A stretch of 34,315 nucleotides of DNA from Paracoccaceae bacterium (GCA_026707935.1 JAPOVX010000263.1:1-34315); one strand, 5' to 3'; shown: positions 7,888 through 16,513, counted from the stretch's first letter. Program-made: numbers and translations. Notes: generated by a model not told the origin, from the letters alone.

Positions 7888-9279
7888 TCATGACATGAGG
7901 CCGAGCCTCGCGGCTTCCTCGAGGGTTTCGTCCAGCGCAAGCCCTGCCCGTTCAACCAGGAGGTCGATTTCGTCTTTCGTAATGATCAACGGCGGTGAGA
8001 TCACCATGCTATCCAGAACGCTGCGCATGATCAGGCCATTCCGAAAGCAATTCTCCCGGCAAATCCCACCGACACGTTCCGCCTCGCCTTTGAACGCCGC
8101 CCTCGTAGCCTTGTCCGGCGTCAGTTCGATCGCCGCCATCAGGCCACAGGATCTCGCTTCGCCGACAAGGGGATGATCTCCCAGTGTCGCCCAACGTTCC
8201 GCGAGGTACGGTGTCGCCACCTCCCCGGAATAGGCAATGATGTTCTCTTCCTGCAAGATCCGGATGTTCTCGAGTGCAACCGCGCAGGCTACCGGGTGCC
8301 CGGAGTAAGTGTAGCCGTGATTGAACTCGCCGGAGTCGTACAACGCGTTCGCGATCTCGCCGGAAACCACGGACGCCCCGATCGGCACGTAGCCCGAACT
8401 CAGGCCCTTTGCGACGGTCACGATGTCCGGCCGGATTCCGAACGTATCGGACCCGAACCAGTTTCCGGTCCGCCCGAAACCACAGATCACCTCGTCCACG
8501 ATCAGGAGAATCTCGTACGCATCGCAAATCCTCTGGATCTCCGGCCAGTAGGTGTCGGGTGGAATGATCACCCCGCCTGCCCCGAGGACGGGCTCGGCGA
8601 TGAACGCCGCAACCCGGTCTTCGCCCAGGCGCCGGATTTCGGTCTCGAGTTCACGCGCCCGAACCAGGCCGAACTCTGCCTCGTCCGTCCCCTCGCCTTC
8701 GCCGTACCAGTATGGTTGCCCGATGTGCGTAATGTCGGGAATGGGCAGCCCGCCCTGGCTGTGCATGTAGGCCATCCCGCCCATGCTGGCGCTGCCCATC
8801 GTCGATCCGTGGTAGGCATTCTTTCGCGAGATCACGATCGTCTTGCCAGGTTTACCCAGGACCTCCCAGTAGCGACGGACGATCCGCAGGTTGGAATCAT
8901 TGGCTTCCGAACCGGATCCGGCAAAAAAGGAATGTGACAGGTTGCCCGGTGTCACCTCGGCCAGCTTTTGCGACAAGGCCACGGCCGGTCGGTTGGTCGT
9001 GTGGAAAAACGTGTTGTAGTACGGCAGTTGACGCATTTGCCGGGCAGCGACTTCCGGCAGTTCGTGACGCCCGTAGCCGATATTGACGCACCAAAGTCCG
9101 GCCATGCCATCGAGGTACGTTTTGCCCTCGGTGTCGGTTATCATCACGCCGTCCGCGGCGGCAACGACGCGGGCACGCTCCGCATTGAGCGCACCACCGT
9201 CCGTAAACGGGTGCATATGATGGGCGGCATCCAGATCCTGGAGCGTTTCGGTTGGCAAGAAATCCGAGTCTGAATCCAT
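7888..9279 (-). CDS. Class III (omega-amino acid:pyruvate-type) PLP aminotransferase
   Basis: A 463-residue fold-type I aminotransferase. Landmarks are HHMHPFTDGGAL near the N terminus, GSGSEAND (121-128), the YHGST block (157-161), EPVLGAGGVIIPP (229-241), the PLP-pyridine aspartate in VDEVICGFGRTG (D262) and the Schiff-base lysine in VAKGLSSGYVPIGA (K291). The HPFTD start and overall length resemble the taurine/beta-alanine/putrescine:pyruvate group, but the amino donor cannot be told from sequence. The ATG at 9279 is preferred: it is preceded by AGGA at good spacing and starts at the usual family N terminus. The frame remains open upstream to 9435 without support. It converges on the sox operon, so it is a separate transcription unit. 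Confidence 0.9.
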   Translation of the reverse strand: MDSDSDFLPTETLQDLDAAHHMHPFTDGGALNAERARVVAAADGVMITDTEGKTYLDGMAGLWCVNIGYGRHELPEVAARQMRQLPYYNTFFHTTNRPAVALSQKLAEVTPGNLSHSFFAGSGSEANDSNLRIVRRYWEVLGKPGKTIVISRKNAYHGSTMGSASMGGMAYMHSQGGLPIPDITHIGQPYWYGEGEGTDEAEFGLVRARELETEIRRLGEDRVAAFIAEPVLGAGGVIIPPDTYWPEIQRICDAYEILLIVDEVICGFGRTGNWFGSDTFGIRPDIVTVAKGLSSGYVPIGASVVSGEIANALYDSGEFNHGYTYSGHPVACAVALENIRILQEENIIAYSGEVATPYLAERWATLGDHPLVGEARSCGLMAAIELTPDKATRAAFKGEAERVGGICRENCFRNGLIMRSVLDSMVISPPLIITKDEIDLLVERAGLALDETLEEAARLGLMS

Positions 9280-9841
9280 TTCAAAGTCCTGACGTTGTAT
9301 CGAGATCGTGTTGCCCCCAATATAAGCCCAACCGTCCGAATTCCAGCCTCCCGTCACACAACGGCGGTGCGTAGCCGAGTCGGTACAGGACCTCATCTCT
9401 CGAGATTTGACCCTTGCGATTTCGTCAAGGTCCAAGTTTCAGAAGGTTACCGTGATCAATCCAGAGTCCGGCGTCAGGGATAACAAACACAGGTCTTGAC
9501 AAGCCGCCAGATCCGCAGGGACATTTTTCACCGCGAAAGACCCGCCAACCTGACTTCCGGATGGAAAATCAACCAAGGGCGCTCGAATAACCACGACTTT
9601 GTTGATTTCACGATGTCCTTTGGATTCCGGAATTCGCCTGCGAAATTCTCGCCAGCAACTTGCTCCTCCACCGGGTGGGGAGCGATCTTGAAGTCAAAGG
9701 CCTCCACTTCACGGTTTGTCGGAAGAATGCGTTTCCGGGATACGCGCGAAATCCGATCACGAACTGTTCGGGGGCTTTCTCCGGGAAGACCGCCAGGAAA
9801 ATGATGCCCGCGTCCGCTGATTCTGCAATGCAGGGACCGTA
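9280..9841 (-). other. Gene-poor stretch with a possible eroded minus-strand gene
   Basis: No intact gene is seen. The right half (about 9540-9841, minus strand) reads like protein: ADAGIIFLAVFPEKAPEQF, VIGFRAYPGNAFFRQTV, then after a one-base shift VEAFDFKIAPHPVEEQV and AGEFRNPKDIVKSTKSWLF, ending in TGA. I recognise no family. The left part holds the aminotransferase leader and the upstream region of the AAA ATPase gene. Confidence 0.3.
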
Positions 9842-10993
9842 ATGTCGGAGATTCCTGATAACCCGTTCACGCCCGGAATTGGCGAATTGCCCCCGGTGAT
9901 GGGACATAGGCCCGAAATCGAGACCCATCTGCTACGGATGCTCCGCGAATTGCGCAAGGGGCGTGCGCATGCGAAATACGTCATTCTCTACGGCCCGCGG
10001 GGCATTGGCAAGACTGTGTTGTTGACGTGGCTCGAAAGCCAGGCCACCAGCCAGTCCGTCACCTGTGCTTCCCTGATGCCGGTGAACCTCCAAACGGATG
10101 GCGCGCTTGCCCGCGCCCTGGAAGCAGCGGCCGGACATCCCGAAATTGTGCGGAAGATTCTGCGGAGCCTCGATTTCACCATCTCCGCCGGGCTTGCCGG
10201 TGTCAGCGCGCAACTGGGGGCACGGGATCAGGAACTGGACCCCGCGCGGCAAATCGCAAGATCGACACTTCTGATCATACTCGACGAAGCCCATCGAGTG
10301 GTACCATCACGGTTGGCGCGGCTAATGGACGCCGTACAGGCTGCAGGCAAGACGTCCCCGGTCGCGCTCGTCCTGGCAGGCACTCCGGGACTTGAAGACA
10401 CACTGCGTGCGAGCGGTGCCAGCTACTGGAGCCGCGCCGCGAAACTCGCTGTCGGGCTGCTACCACCAGTTGAGGCAGAACGAGCCGTGGCTGAACCGTT
10501 TCGACAAGCCGGTATCACGCTAAAGGATAAGGCGGCGACGTCCCTGGCGACGGCGGCCGAACATTACCCGTTCTTCCTGCAGCTTTACGGTGCAATTGCC
10601 TGGGATGCAGTGACTGAAGCCGGATCCTGGCATCCGGGACCGGAACAAATCACTGTTGCCAAGGAAATCGGCCACGCAAAACGGCGGGGCTACTATTCGG
10701 ATCGCTACGAAGAATTCTCGGACGCAAAAGCACTACCGTTGGCACGCGCTGTGGCTCTGGCCTTTCTGGAGCATGGCGAGTGTCTGGACGATGCCCGACT
10801 GAACGCAGTGCTTGATCGTTCAGTTACTGACGTAAATCTCGAGACACCCGATGCACGCCGACTTCTTCGCGCGCACGGGTATATTTGGCGACCGCAACCG
10901 GGGGCGGACTGGGAACCCGGCATTCCAAGCCTGATGGACTACATGATTGCGAAAACAGAACCTGTCAAATTTAGGCTGGATCGCGAGATCTGA
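9842..10993 (+). CDS. AAA/STAND-like ATP-binding protein of unknown role
   Basis: A 383-residue P-loop ATPase. VMGHRPEIETHLLRML (19-34) is the N-terminal lead-in typical of ORC/STAND-like AAA proteins. Walker A is GPRGIGKT (51-58) and Walker B is TLLIILDEAH (142-151), followed by a sensor-1-like segment VALVLAGTPGLEDTL. The C-terminal ~100 residues (ARAVALAFLEHGECLDDARL onward) have the look of a winged-helix segment. There is no signal peptide or membrane segment. It stands alone: no nuclease, transposase or effector gene is adjacent on its strand. ATP-binding proteins of this sort occur in mobile elements, defence modules and toxin-antitoxin-like contexts, but none is supported here. The ATG has no strong ribosome binding site. 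Confidence 0.75.
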   Translation: MSEIPDNPFTPGIGELPPVMGHRPEIETHLLRMLRELRKGRAHAKYVILYGPRGIGKTVLLTWLESQATSQSVTCASLMPVNLQTDGALARALEAAAGHPEIVRKILRSLDFTISAGLAGVSAQLGARDQELDPARQIARSTLLIILDEAHRVVPSRLARLMDAVQAAGKTSPVALVLAGTPGLEDTLRASGASYWSRAAKLAVGLLPPVEAERAVAEPFRQAGITLKDKAATSLATAAEHYPFFLQLYGAIAWDAVTEAGSWHPGPEQITVAKEIGHAKRRGYYSDRYEEFSDAKALPLARAVALAFLEHGECLDDARLNAVLDRSVTDVNLETPDARRLLRAHGYIWRPQPGADWEPGIPSLMDYMIAKTEPVKFRLDREI

Positions 10994-10994
10994 A

Positions 10995-11012
10995 CAGTTG
11001 CGATCGTAACTG
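10995..11012. repeat. 18-bp near-perfect palindrome just after the AAA ATPase stop
   Basis: CAGTTGCGATCGTAACTG is a dyad with a CGATCG centre; only one base pair departs from symmetry. It begins two bases after the ATPase stop codon. No T-run follows, so it is either a weak terminator element or a protein-binding site. Confidence 0.4.
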
Positions 11013-11378
11013 CTTCATATCGTCGCCCACATGTTGCGCAATTCATTTGCATGCGGCGTTCTTCCACCCATAGGTGCTGCGGCGAGCGAAGGACCTTTTG
11101 CCGCCAGAATGGCTCCGACAAATCGGCAGACTTGTCTCGTGCCGGCCACAAGGTCCGTGTTAGCCGGGACCGGATTGCAGCGTTGGCAAATGGCCACCGG
11201 AAACAGCGACCGCCCTTGACCTGGCAACAACGAACCAGAAAATCGAGCGTCCGAAAAGGACCATTGGTGCCAATTGTGGAATTCCTGCATGTCAGCGCGT
11301 TCCGTCCCCGCGGAACCCGGCTCTATTGCGGAGGGGCGGGCATTCCCTGGTCCCCGGCCCGTTCCCATGTTCTCATAG
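11013..11378. other. Non-coding stretch between AAA ATPase and pstS pseudogene
   Basis: No gene was recognised. Minus-strand fragments such as AAKGPSLAAAPMGGRTPHAN and plus-strand fragments such as PTNRQTCLVPATRSVLAGTG are open but match no family I know. No remnant of pstC, the gene expected after pstS, was found. Confidence 0.35.
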
Positions 11379-12370
11379 CTATTTCAGTTCTTCCGCACCC
11401 GTCATGATCGTCAGGTTCGCCACAGCTTCCGCGTTGTCAATGAATGCGTCTTCCGGCAAAGGGATCAATCCCTTGTCAACGAGGTAGCCGTCTTCGCCCG
11501 AAGCCGAGTCCGATGCGAACTCCAGTGTAAATTCATGAATCCCGGGAACGACCCCGACATGAGCCTTCCTGGCATAGGTATACAGCGACCGGGACACGCT
11601 GTAGCCGCCGGACGCGATGTTCTCGAAACCTGGTTCGATCCCTTCGATAGTGGCGCCCTTGATGCTGTCGGAGTTCTGGTCGAGAAACGAAAAATCAAAG
11701 ACGGAGACCGCATCCGGATCGGCAACGAGCTTCTTGAACATGAGGTTGTCGTTTTCACCTGCGTCGATCCACGGCCCGTCGGTTCGGATCTCAAGCTTGC
11801 CAATCTCGTCCTTTGGCAGCCCGGCCGAATTCGCGCCGGCCTGGATGACCAGCTCTTCGAAGGCATCCCTGGTCCCGGACGTCGGCGGAGGACCGAGGCC
11901 CTGGATGTCCAGGTCCGGCAGGGATAGATCGATCTCGGCCCAGCTGGTCGATTGACCCTGCCCCTCGGAAAGAGCCCGAAACAGTTGCTCGCGTGTCAGT
12001 TCGAACACGGGCCCGTCGATCACGTTGGCGACAACGATTCCATCATGACCGATCACCGACCCGATAATCTCGGTAACGCCGTTGTCGTTGCACAGCGCCC
12101 ATTCACTTGCCTTCATCCGGCGCGACGCGTTGGTGATGTCCGGATGGTCCGTCCCGACGCCCGGCAGAACAGTTTCATCCCGCCTCCTGAACCGGTTGAT
12201 TTGACGACCGGCGTCGCGAAACCACTGGTCTTGCCGAAATTCCCGGTAACCGCTGTTGAAAACGGAAAAACGGTCGACGAACCGACGATCCGGATCCTGT
12301 CACGAGCGTCGGCCGCCACGGCGGTCGCAGCGAGCAATGCACACAAGACCCCTGTCTTGACAATTCTCAT
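11379..12370 (-). pseudogene. pstS: Phosphate-binding protein PstS, broken by one frameshift
   Basis: The N-terminal part starts at ATG 12370 after a good RBS (AAGGAGA). It encodes a signal peptide (MRIVKTGVLCALLAATAVAA) and RIRIVGSSTVFPFSTAV, STGSGGGMKLFC. The C-terminal part in another frame continues GVGTDHPDITNASRRMKASE, NGVTEIIGSVIGHDGIVVAN, GPPPTSGTRDAFEELVIQAG and FDFSFLDQNSDSIKGATIEG. Together they give a complete alphaproteobacterial PstS of about 330 residues, the periplasmic phosphate receptor of the Pst ABC transporter. The two frames join at about 12155-12162, where one base appears to be missing between the FC codons and GVGTD. A segment of ~13 residues usually present after ALSEG is also short. 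No pstCAB genes follow. Either a recent mutation or an assembly error could explain the single shift. Confidence 0.85.
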
Positions 12371-12716
12371 CTGGGGTCTCCTTGTTATCGAGGTGTATCC
12401 CGCCCACCAATTCGGGCCGCTCCCGGCAGAATGCATGTCAGAGCCGGACAACGCCGACATAAGGCGCGATCGTGACAGATGTGTCACAGGAAACAAGAAA
12501 ACCCGGATTCGGTCCCGCCCCTGCGATGCGCACGCAGGTATGGCCACGGCGGGACCAGCCGCAAATCCGGGGCCCGGATCGGCGCCGGCGTTTCAGGAAC
12601 TGGTCAAACGGGCAGAGGTATCATCGCGACGCGTGTTGTGAGCGAATCTCTCCGGGACCGCTGAAAGAGTCGGAAATCGCCCTTTGCACCCATCAGCGAG
12701 GTGCCGCAACACCCGG
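12371..12716. other. Upstream region of pstS pseudogene (intergenic)
   Basis: This 346-base gap lies between the pstS start and the stop of the leaderless binding protein, both on the minus strand. It contains a PHO box about 100 bases upstream of pstS. No gene was recognised. Confidence 0.5.
12472..12489 (-). promoter_or_regulatory. Putative PHO box (PhoB binding site) of pstS
   Basis: On the minus strand the sequence is CTGTGAC-ACAT-CTGTCAC, two 7-bp repeats separated by 4 bases, an 11-bp period. This fits the PhoB box architecture (CTGTCAT-N4-CTGTCAT) with two mismatches. It is 102 bases upstream of the pstS ATG, which suits an activator overlapping the -35 region. The same bases also form an inverted repeat GTGACA-GATG-TGTCAC. 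Confidence 0.65.
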
Positions 12717-13577
12717 TCAGACGACAGCCTCTTCGTAGGACAGCGAACCGATGCCTTCCTTGAATATCTCGCGTTCGGCGATCCACTGCCGGGACGAATC
12801 GAACATGTCGCGCGAATACGGCTCAAACACGATTCGTTCGCCCGGGCCAAACAGCCTCGTGTCCATCCGGTCGCGGAACCGCTGCGGAAATTCGTTGCGG
12901 TAATAGTGCGTGTACTGTTCCGGGCGGAGATCGATGTCGGTCTGCGCCATGCGCAGCGCGTCATAGTATTTCTCGATATCTTCGGGATCGGCATCTTCCG
13001 CGACCATTGCCGCCATCATGAACGACGAATCCAGCACCTTTCGAAAACCGAGTTGCTCCATGAAATAGTAAGGGCCGCTGAACAGGCTCGCGGCCGGAAC
13101 ATTTCCGTCGATCAGGTGTTCCATCCGTTTGAAAAGCAGCCCGTCCGAAAACGACAACTTGATCTCGTCGGGATCAAGGAACGGTTCAAGCGCCTGGATC
13201 GTCGCGTAGTGGCTGCCTGACTGGTATCCAACCGATATCGCGACGCCCGCAAGGTCGTCCGGGTGCCGAATGTCAGATTTCTCCGGGACGAACACGCCGC
13301 AAGGAGAGACGGAGTAGGCCCCGGCATACAGTTTTCCGTGGCCCGATGCGGCCGCGACATTGACTGTCCAATGGCATGCCGAACTCACATCGCAACTGCG
13401 GCCCTTTTCAAACGTCTGGTACGCCCCGACCCTGTCGCCAAGGTCGTGCCTGCCGTTCGACTCGGAGACAAGCTGGTCTTCCAGGACACAGTCGAGTTCC
13501 ACCTCGTCGAAGTAACCCTTCTCGATTGCCACCCATTCTTGAAGCCGCATGTGCGGGCCAACGACAAATTTACCCAT
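12717..13577 (-). CDS. NMT1/THI5-like periplasmic-binding-fold protein without signal peptide
   Basis: A 286-residue type 2 periplasmic-binding-fold protein. The start MGKFVVGPHMRLQEWVAIEKGYF is the first beta-alpha unit of NMT1/THI5 and NrtA/SsuA-like proteins. Later blocks are KSDIRHPDDLAGVAISVGYQSGSHYATIQAL and MEHLIDGNVPAASLFSGPYYFMEQLGFRKV. There is no signal peptide or lipobox. The ATG at 13577 is preceded by GGGAGC at good spacing; the upstream TTG at 13607 would not add a leader. It follows dctM in the same orientation and probably closes the TPP-enzyme/dctPQM operon. Cytosolic enzymes of this fold exist, such as 4,5-dihydroxyphthalate decarboxylase and the HMP-P synthase THI5, so a catalytic role is possible. 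An ABC receptor is unlikely without a leader or permease genes. Confidence 0.72.
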   Translation of the reverse strand: MGKFVVGPHMRLQEWVAIEKGYFDEVELDCVLEDQLVSESNGRHDLGDRVGAYQTFEKGRSCDVSSACHWTVNVAAASGHGKLYAGAYSVSPCGVFVPEKSDIRHPDDLAGVAISVGYQSGSHYATIQALEPFLDPDEIKLSFSDGLLFKRMEHLIDGNVPAASLFSGPYYFMEQLGFRKVLDSSFMMAAMVAEDADPEDIEKYYDALRMAQTDIDLRPEQYTHYYRNEFPQRFRDRMDTRLFGPGERIVFEPYSRDMFDSSRQWIAEREIFKEGIGSLSYEEAVV

Positions 13578-13677
13578 TTCGTGCTCCCAGGGATTCGCGC
13601 CAGCCAACGGGCGCCGTTTCGGTAACCGTCACCAGATCGCCCGGCGGCAATCCGGTTCCTTGCCTTGCAGACGGGCC

Positions 13678-14979
13678 CTACCGCATCCGGTCCGGAAGAA
13701 ACAAGGCGATTTCCGGGACGAGAACAAGAAGTGTCAGGCACACTGCCATCGCGACCCAGAACGGCAGGACACCGCGGAATATCGTGCCCATCGGCACGCC
13801 GGTCGCGACCCCCTTGACCACGTACACGTTGATGCCCACGGGCGGCGTGATCAGCCCCATCTCGATTACGATCACGCAAATCACGCCGAACCAGATGGGA
13901 TCGAAACCCAGATCTGAAATAATCGGGAACACGACCGGCATCGTCACGACCAGCATCGCGAGCCCGTCAAAGAACATGCCCAGGATGATGTAGCCAACCA
14001 GAATCATGAACAACGTGGCGTAGGGTCCCAGCCCGAGTTCCTTCAACCCCAGTGTCAGCGTTTCGGGTATGTGCGTCAGCGCCAGGAACGGTCCGAACAC
14101 ATGCGCCCCGATAATGATCAGGTACAGCATCGCCGTCATGGTGACCGTCTCGAGCAGGATACCGGGAAGCCTGTTCAGACGAACGGCCCCGGTTCCAAGA
14201 GCCATGACACTGACAAGCGTGGCGCCGATTCCGGCCGCCTCTACCGGGGTGAAGACCCCGAGATATATGCCTCCGATCGAGATCAGGATGACGCCGACAA
14301 GTGGGAGCGAACGCAGGGTCGACCACAGCTTTTCCGACGTGGTCGAACCGGGTCCCGCCGGACCTTCCGACGGTTTCACGATCGTGAGGGCAGAGATGAC
14401 CAGGACAAAGAACACGGACAGGATGATGCCGGGCAGGATTCCGGCAATGAAGAGTTTGCCTATGCTCGTTTCGGTCAGGATGGCATAAAGCACGAAACCG
14501 GTAGAAGGCGGGATCAGGATGCCGAGGGTGCCGCCGGCCGCGACGGCTCCCGTCGCGAGTCCGTCGGCATACCCGAACCTTTTCATCTGCGGCAGGGCGA
14601 CCTTGCCAATCGTCACTGCGGTCGCCACGGAAGACCCGGACACGGCGGCGAAGGCCGCACAGCCCAGTACCGTGGCCGACGCCAATCCCCCCCGCAATCG
14701 CCCGATCCACGCGTAGGCGGCCTCGTAGAGGCGCTGAGAATAGGCGGCGGCCCCGGCCATGTTGCCCATGAGCACGAACAGCGGAATGATCGAAAGACTG
14801 TACGCCGTAACCGACGAATAGGTCTCTGACGACATGGTCGCGATGGCCGCGCGATGGCCATCGATGACCCAGATTCCCCCGAACCCGACAACGAGCAACG
14901 CCATTCCGACCGGCATCCGGGCAACAAGGCAGAAAAAGAGGGCGACGATGCCGCCAACGCCGATGAGTGTCTCACTCAT
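13678..14979 (-). CDS. dctM: TRAP transporter large permease (DctM)
   Basis: A 433-residue very hydrophobic protein with about 12 membrane segments. DctM landmarks are PLFVLMGNMAGAAAYSQRLY, GSSVATAVTIGKVALPQMKRFGY, GTLGILIPPSTGFVLYA, YLGVFTPVEAAGIGA and the final LITPPVGINVYVVKG. It forms the sodium-driven transport channel of a TRAP system. Its start overlaps the dctQ stop by eight bases, implying coupled translation. The substrate is set by the DctP protein and is not known. Confidence 0.93.
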   Translation of the reverse strand: MSETLIGVGGIVALFFCLVARMPVGMALLVVGFGGIWVIDGHRAAIATMSSETYSSVTAYSLSIIPLFVLMGNMAGAAAYSQRLYEAAYAWIGRLRGGLASATVLGCAAFAAVSGSSVATAVTIGKVALPQMKRFGYADGLATGAVAAGGTLGILIPPSTGFVLYAILTETSIGKLFIAGILPGIILSVFFVLVISALTIVKPSEGPAGPGSTTSEKLWSTLRSLPLVGVILISIGGIYLGVFTPVEAAGIGATLVSVMALGTGAVRLNRLPGILLETVTMTAMLYLIIIGAHVFGPFLALTHIPETLTLGLKELGLGPYATLFMILVGYIILGMFFDGLAMLVVTMPVVFPIISDLGFDPIWFGVICVIVIEMGLITPPVGINVYVVKGVATGVPMGTIFRGVLPFWVAMAVCLTLLVLVPEIALFLPDRMR

Positions 14980-15487
14980 GACCCGAAATCACACCACGGA
15001 GTTGTTCGATGAGTTGAACGGCGAGAACCAGGGCAAACAGTCCCATGCCCGCCGTGATTGCCCCGTATGCGATCCAGACCGGGAGTTCGATCATGTTGGT
15101 CACATCCCCGTACTTGTGGGCGTCCCAGGTCTTGTCCCAGGTTTTCCGGATCAACAGGAACAGGACAAAGCATGAAACGACCCTGGTGAACACGTCCCCC
15201 AGGAAACAACCGGCCTTTCCGATCACCTCGTCCAGAATGTCTACCCGGATATGCGCTCCCTTGAGGCCGGCAAAGGGCATGGCCATCATCACGACCAGTG
15301 ACATCCCGATCTCGACCAGTTCCTGGTCACCAAGAATCGGCTGATTCAGCACGTAACGATAAAAGACCGTCGTGCTGACAAGCAACATGATGACAAAAAG
15401 TACGAGACCGCCCAGATGGGCAACTCCCTGCAAAAGGTGCCCGGCAAGATCCCGGGCACCTTTAACCGTTTTGACGACGTCTGCCAT
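14972..15487 (-). CDS. dctQ: TRAP transporter small permease (DctQ)
   Basis: A 171-residue protein with four membrane segments. The family signature is STTVFYRYVLNQPILGDQELVEIG in the first part, followed by the charged AHIRVDILDEVIGK loop. The ATG at 15487 shares a base with the dctP stop (TGATG). The frame could begin eight codons earlier, but the coupled start is more likely. A strong inverted repeat occupies codons 9-19. Confidence 0.92.
   Translation of the reverse strand: MADVVKTVKGARDLAGHLLQGVAHLGGLVLFVIMLLVSTTVFYRYVLNQPILGDQELVEIGMSLVVMMAMPFAGLKGAHIRVDILDEVIGKAGCFLGDVFTRVVSCFVLFLLIRKTWDKTWDAHKYGDVTNMIELPVWIAYGAITAGMGLFALVLAVQLIEQLRGVISGHE
15433..15463 (-). terminator. Perfect 12-bp stem-loop inside the 5' end of dctQ
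   Basis: AAAGGTGCCCGG (15433-15444) and CCGGGCACCTTT (15452-15463) are perfectly complementary across a 7-base loop. On the dctQ mRNA the second arm runs into UUUU then GC. The stem is GC-rich and lies 24-54 bases into the coding sequence, just after the dctP/dctQ junction. It looks like an attenuator, a processing site or an RNA-stabilising 3' end for dctP mRNA. Confidence 0.55.
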
Positions 15488-16473
15488 CAGTTCCTGAGAG
15501 CGGCAGCCCAACCGGATGCGTCAATGCCTTCTCCGTCAAGTTCGACGATTACGGTAGCGGCGAGATTGTCACTGGCCGCGTTGAACTCGGCGGCCGCCTC
15601 GGGAGAAAGCTCTATCAGCTCGCCTCCTTCCGCCAGCCACTTGTCCAGAGCCTTGTCAGACGCGTTCGTCATCGTAATGCGCCCGCCCTCTGACATCGCC
15701 GCACCCGTCAACTCGGTCAGCTTGTCCTGGGTCGCGCCATCAAGGCTGTCCCAGCTGTCGCGGTTCATGAGCAGCATGAACACCGAATTCGTCGCATTCA
15801 TACCAACGGTCACATACTTTGTCACTTCACCGAGCTTGAAGCTGGTCAGAACAGAAGTATCGACGAGGGTTCCGTCGACAACCCCGGTTTCCATCGACTG
15901 ATAGACCTGGGTGATCGGCATAGACACGGCCGTTGCGCCCCATGCCTCGATCAGCCGGCCCGTGTTCTTCGACGGCACGCGGAATTTCAGGCCTTCGAGG
16001 TCAGACAGCTTCTCGATCCTTTTTTCTGCCGTGAGAAGAACCGCGTTACCCGCTGTCCAGAGGCCGAGGAGCTTGGTTCTCCGGAACTCTTCGTCGAGCA
16101 TCTCGATATTGCTCCAGAGCGCCTCGGTCTTGTTCGTACCTGCCTTGACGATGCCAGGAATTTCGACAAGCAGCGACTTTTTGAACTGCGAGGCCGTGTA
16201 TCCCGGAAGCGCATAGACGATGTCGGCAACGCCATCGATGACGCGGTCATACTGCTTGACCGGTCCGGCTCCCAACTCTCCGCCGGGATAAATGCGAATC
16301 GTGGTTTCGCCACCGGTGGCCTCAGCCAGTTTCTCCGCAAGGGGTACAAACATCTCGACATGTAGATGGTACTTGGTTGACGCGAAATGCGCGAGCTTCA
16401 GTTCGTCGGCCTGCGCCATTGCGGTGACCACCAGTGCAGCTACGCTACTCAGCACTGTTTTTGTGACAGACAT
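15487..16473 (-). CDS. dctP: TRAP transporter substrate-binding protein (DctP)
   Basis: A 328-residue periplasmic protein. MSVTKTVLSSVAALVVTAMA is a Sec signal peptide with probable cleavage near AQA-DE. The mature start is LKLAHFASTKYHLH. The conserved ligand-binding arginine lies in LEGLKFRVPSKNTGRLIEAWGATAVSMP, and the rest follows the DctP pattern with QVYQSMETGVVDGT. The ATG at 16473 has a strong RBS (GGAAGGAGG). It is 40 bases downstream of the ThDP-enzyme gene and coupled to dctQ. The substrate is probably a carboxylate because of the arginine, but its identity is unknown. Confidence 0.92.
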   Translation of the reverse strand: MSVTKTVLSSVAALVVTAMAQADELKLAHFASTKYHLHVEMFVPLAEKLAEATGGETTIRIYPGGELGAGPVKQYDRVIDGVADIVYALPGYTASQFKKSLLVEIPGIVKAGTNKTEALWSNIEMLDEEFRRTKLLGLWTAGNAVLLTAEKRIEKLSDLEGLKFRVPSKNTGRLIEAWGATAVSMPITQVYQSMETGVVDGTLVDTSVLTSFKLGEVTKYVTVGMNATNSVFMLLMNRDSWDSLDGATQDKLTELTGAAMSEGGRITMTNASDKALDKWLAEGGELIELSPEAAAEFNAASDNLAATVIVELDGEGIDASGWAAALRN

Positions 16474-16513
16474 GGAATCCTCCTTCCGGTTTTCATTTTG
16501 GTGCCCGTGAATG

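Noticed and set aside
9280-9435. Longer N terminus for the class III aminotransferase
   Set aside because: The extra 52 residues are not family-like and the internal ATG has an RBS.
12472-12487. Inverted repeat GTGACA-GATG-TGTCAC as an independent operator
   Set aside because: The same bases are better explained as a direct-repeat PHO box given the pstS gene downstream.
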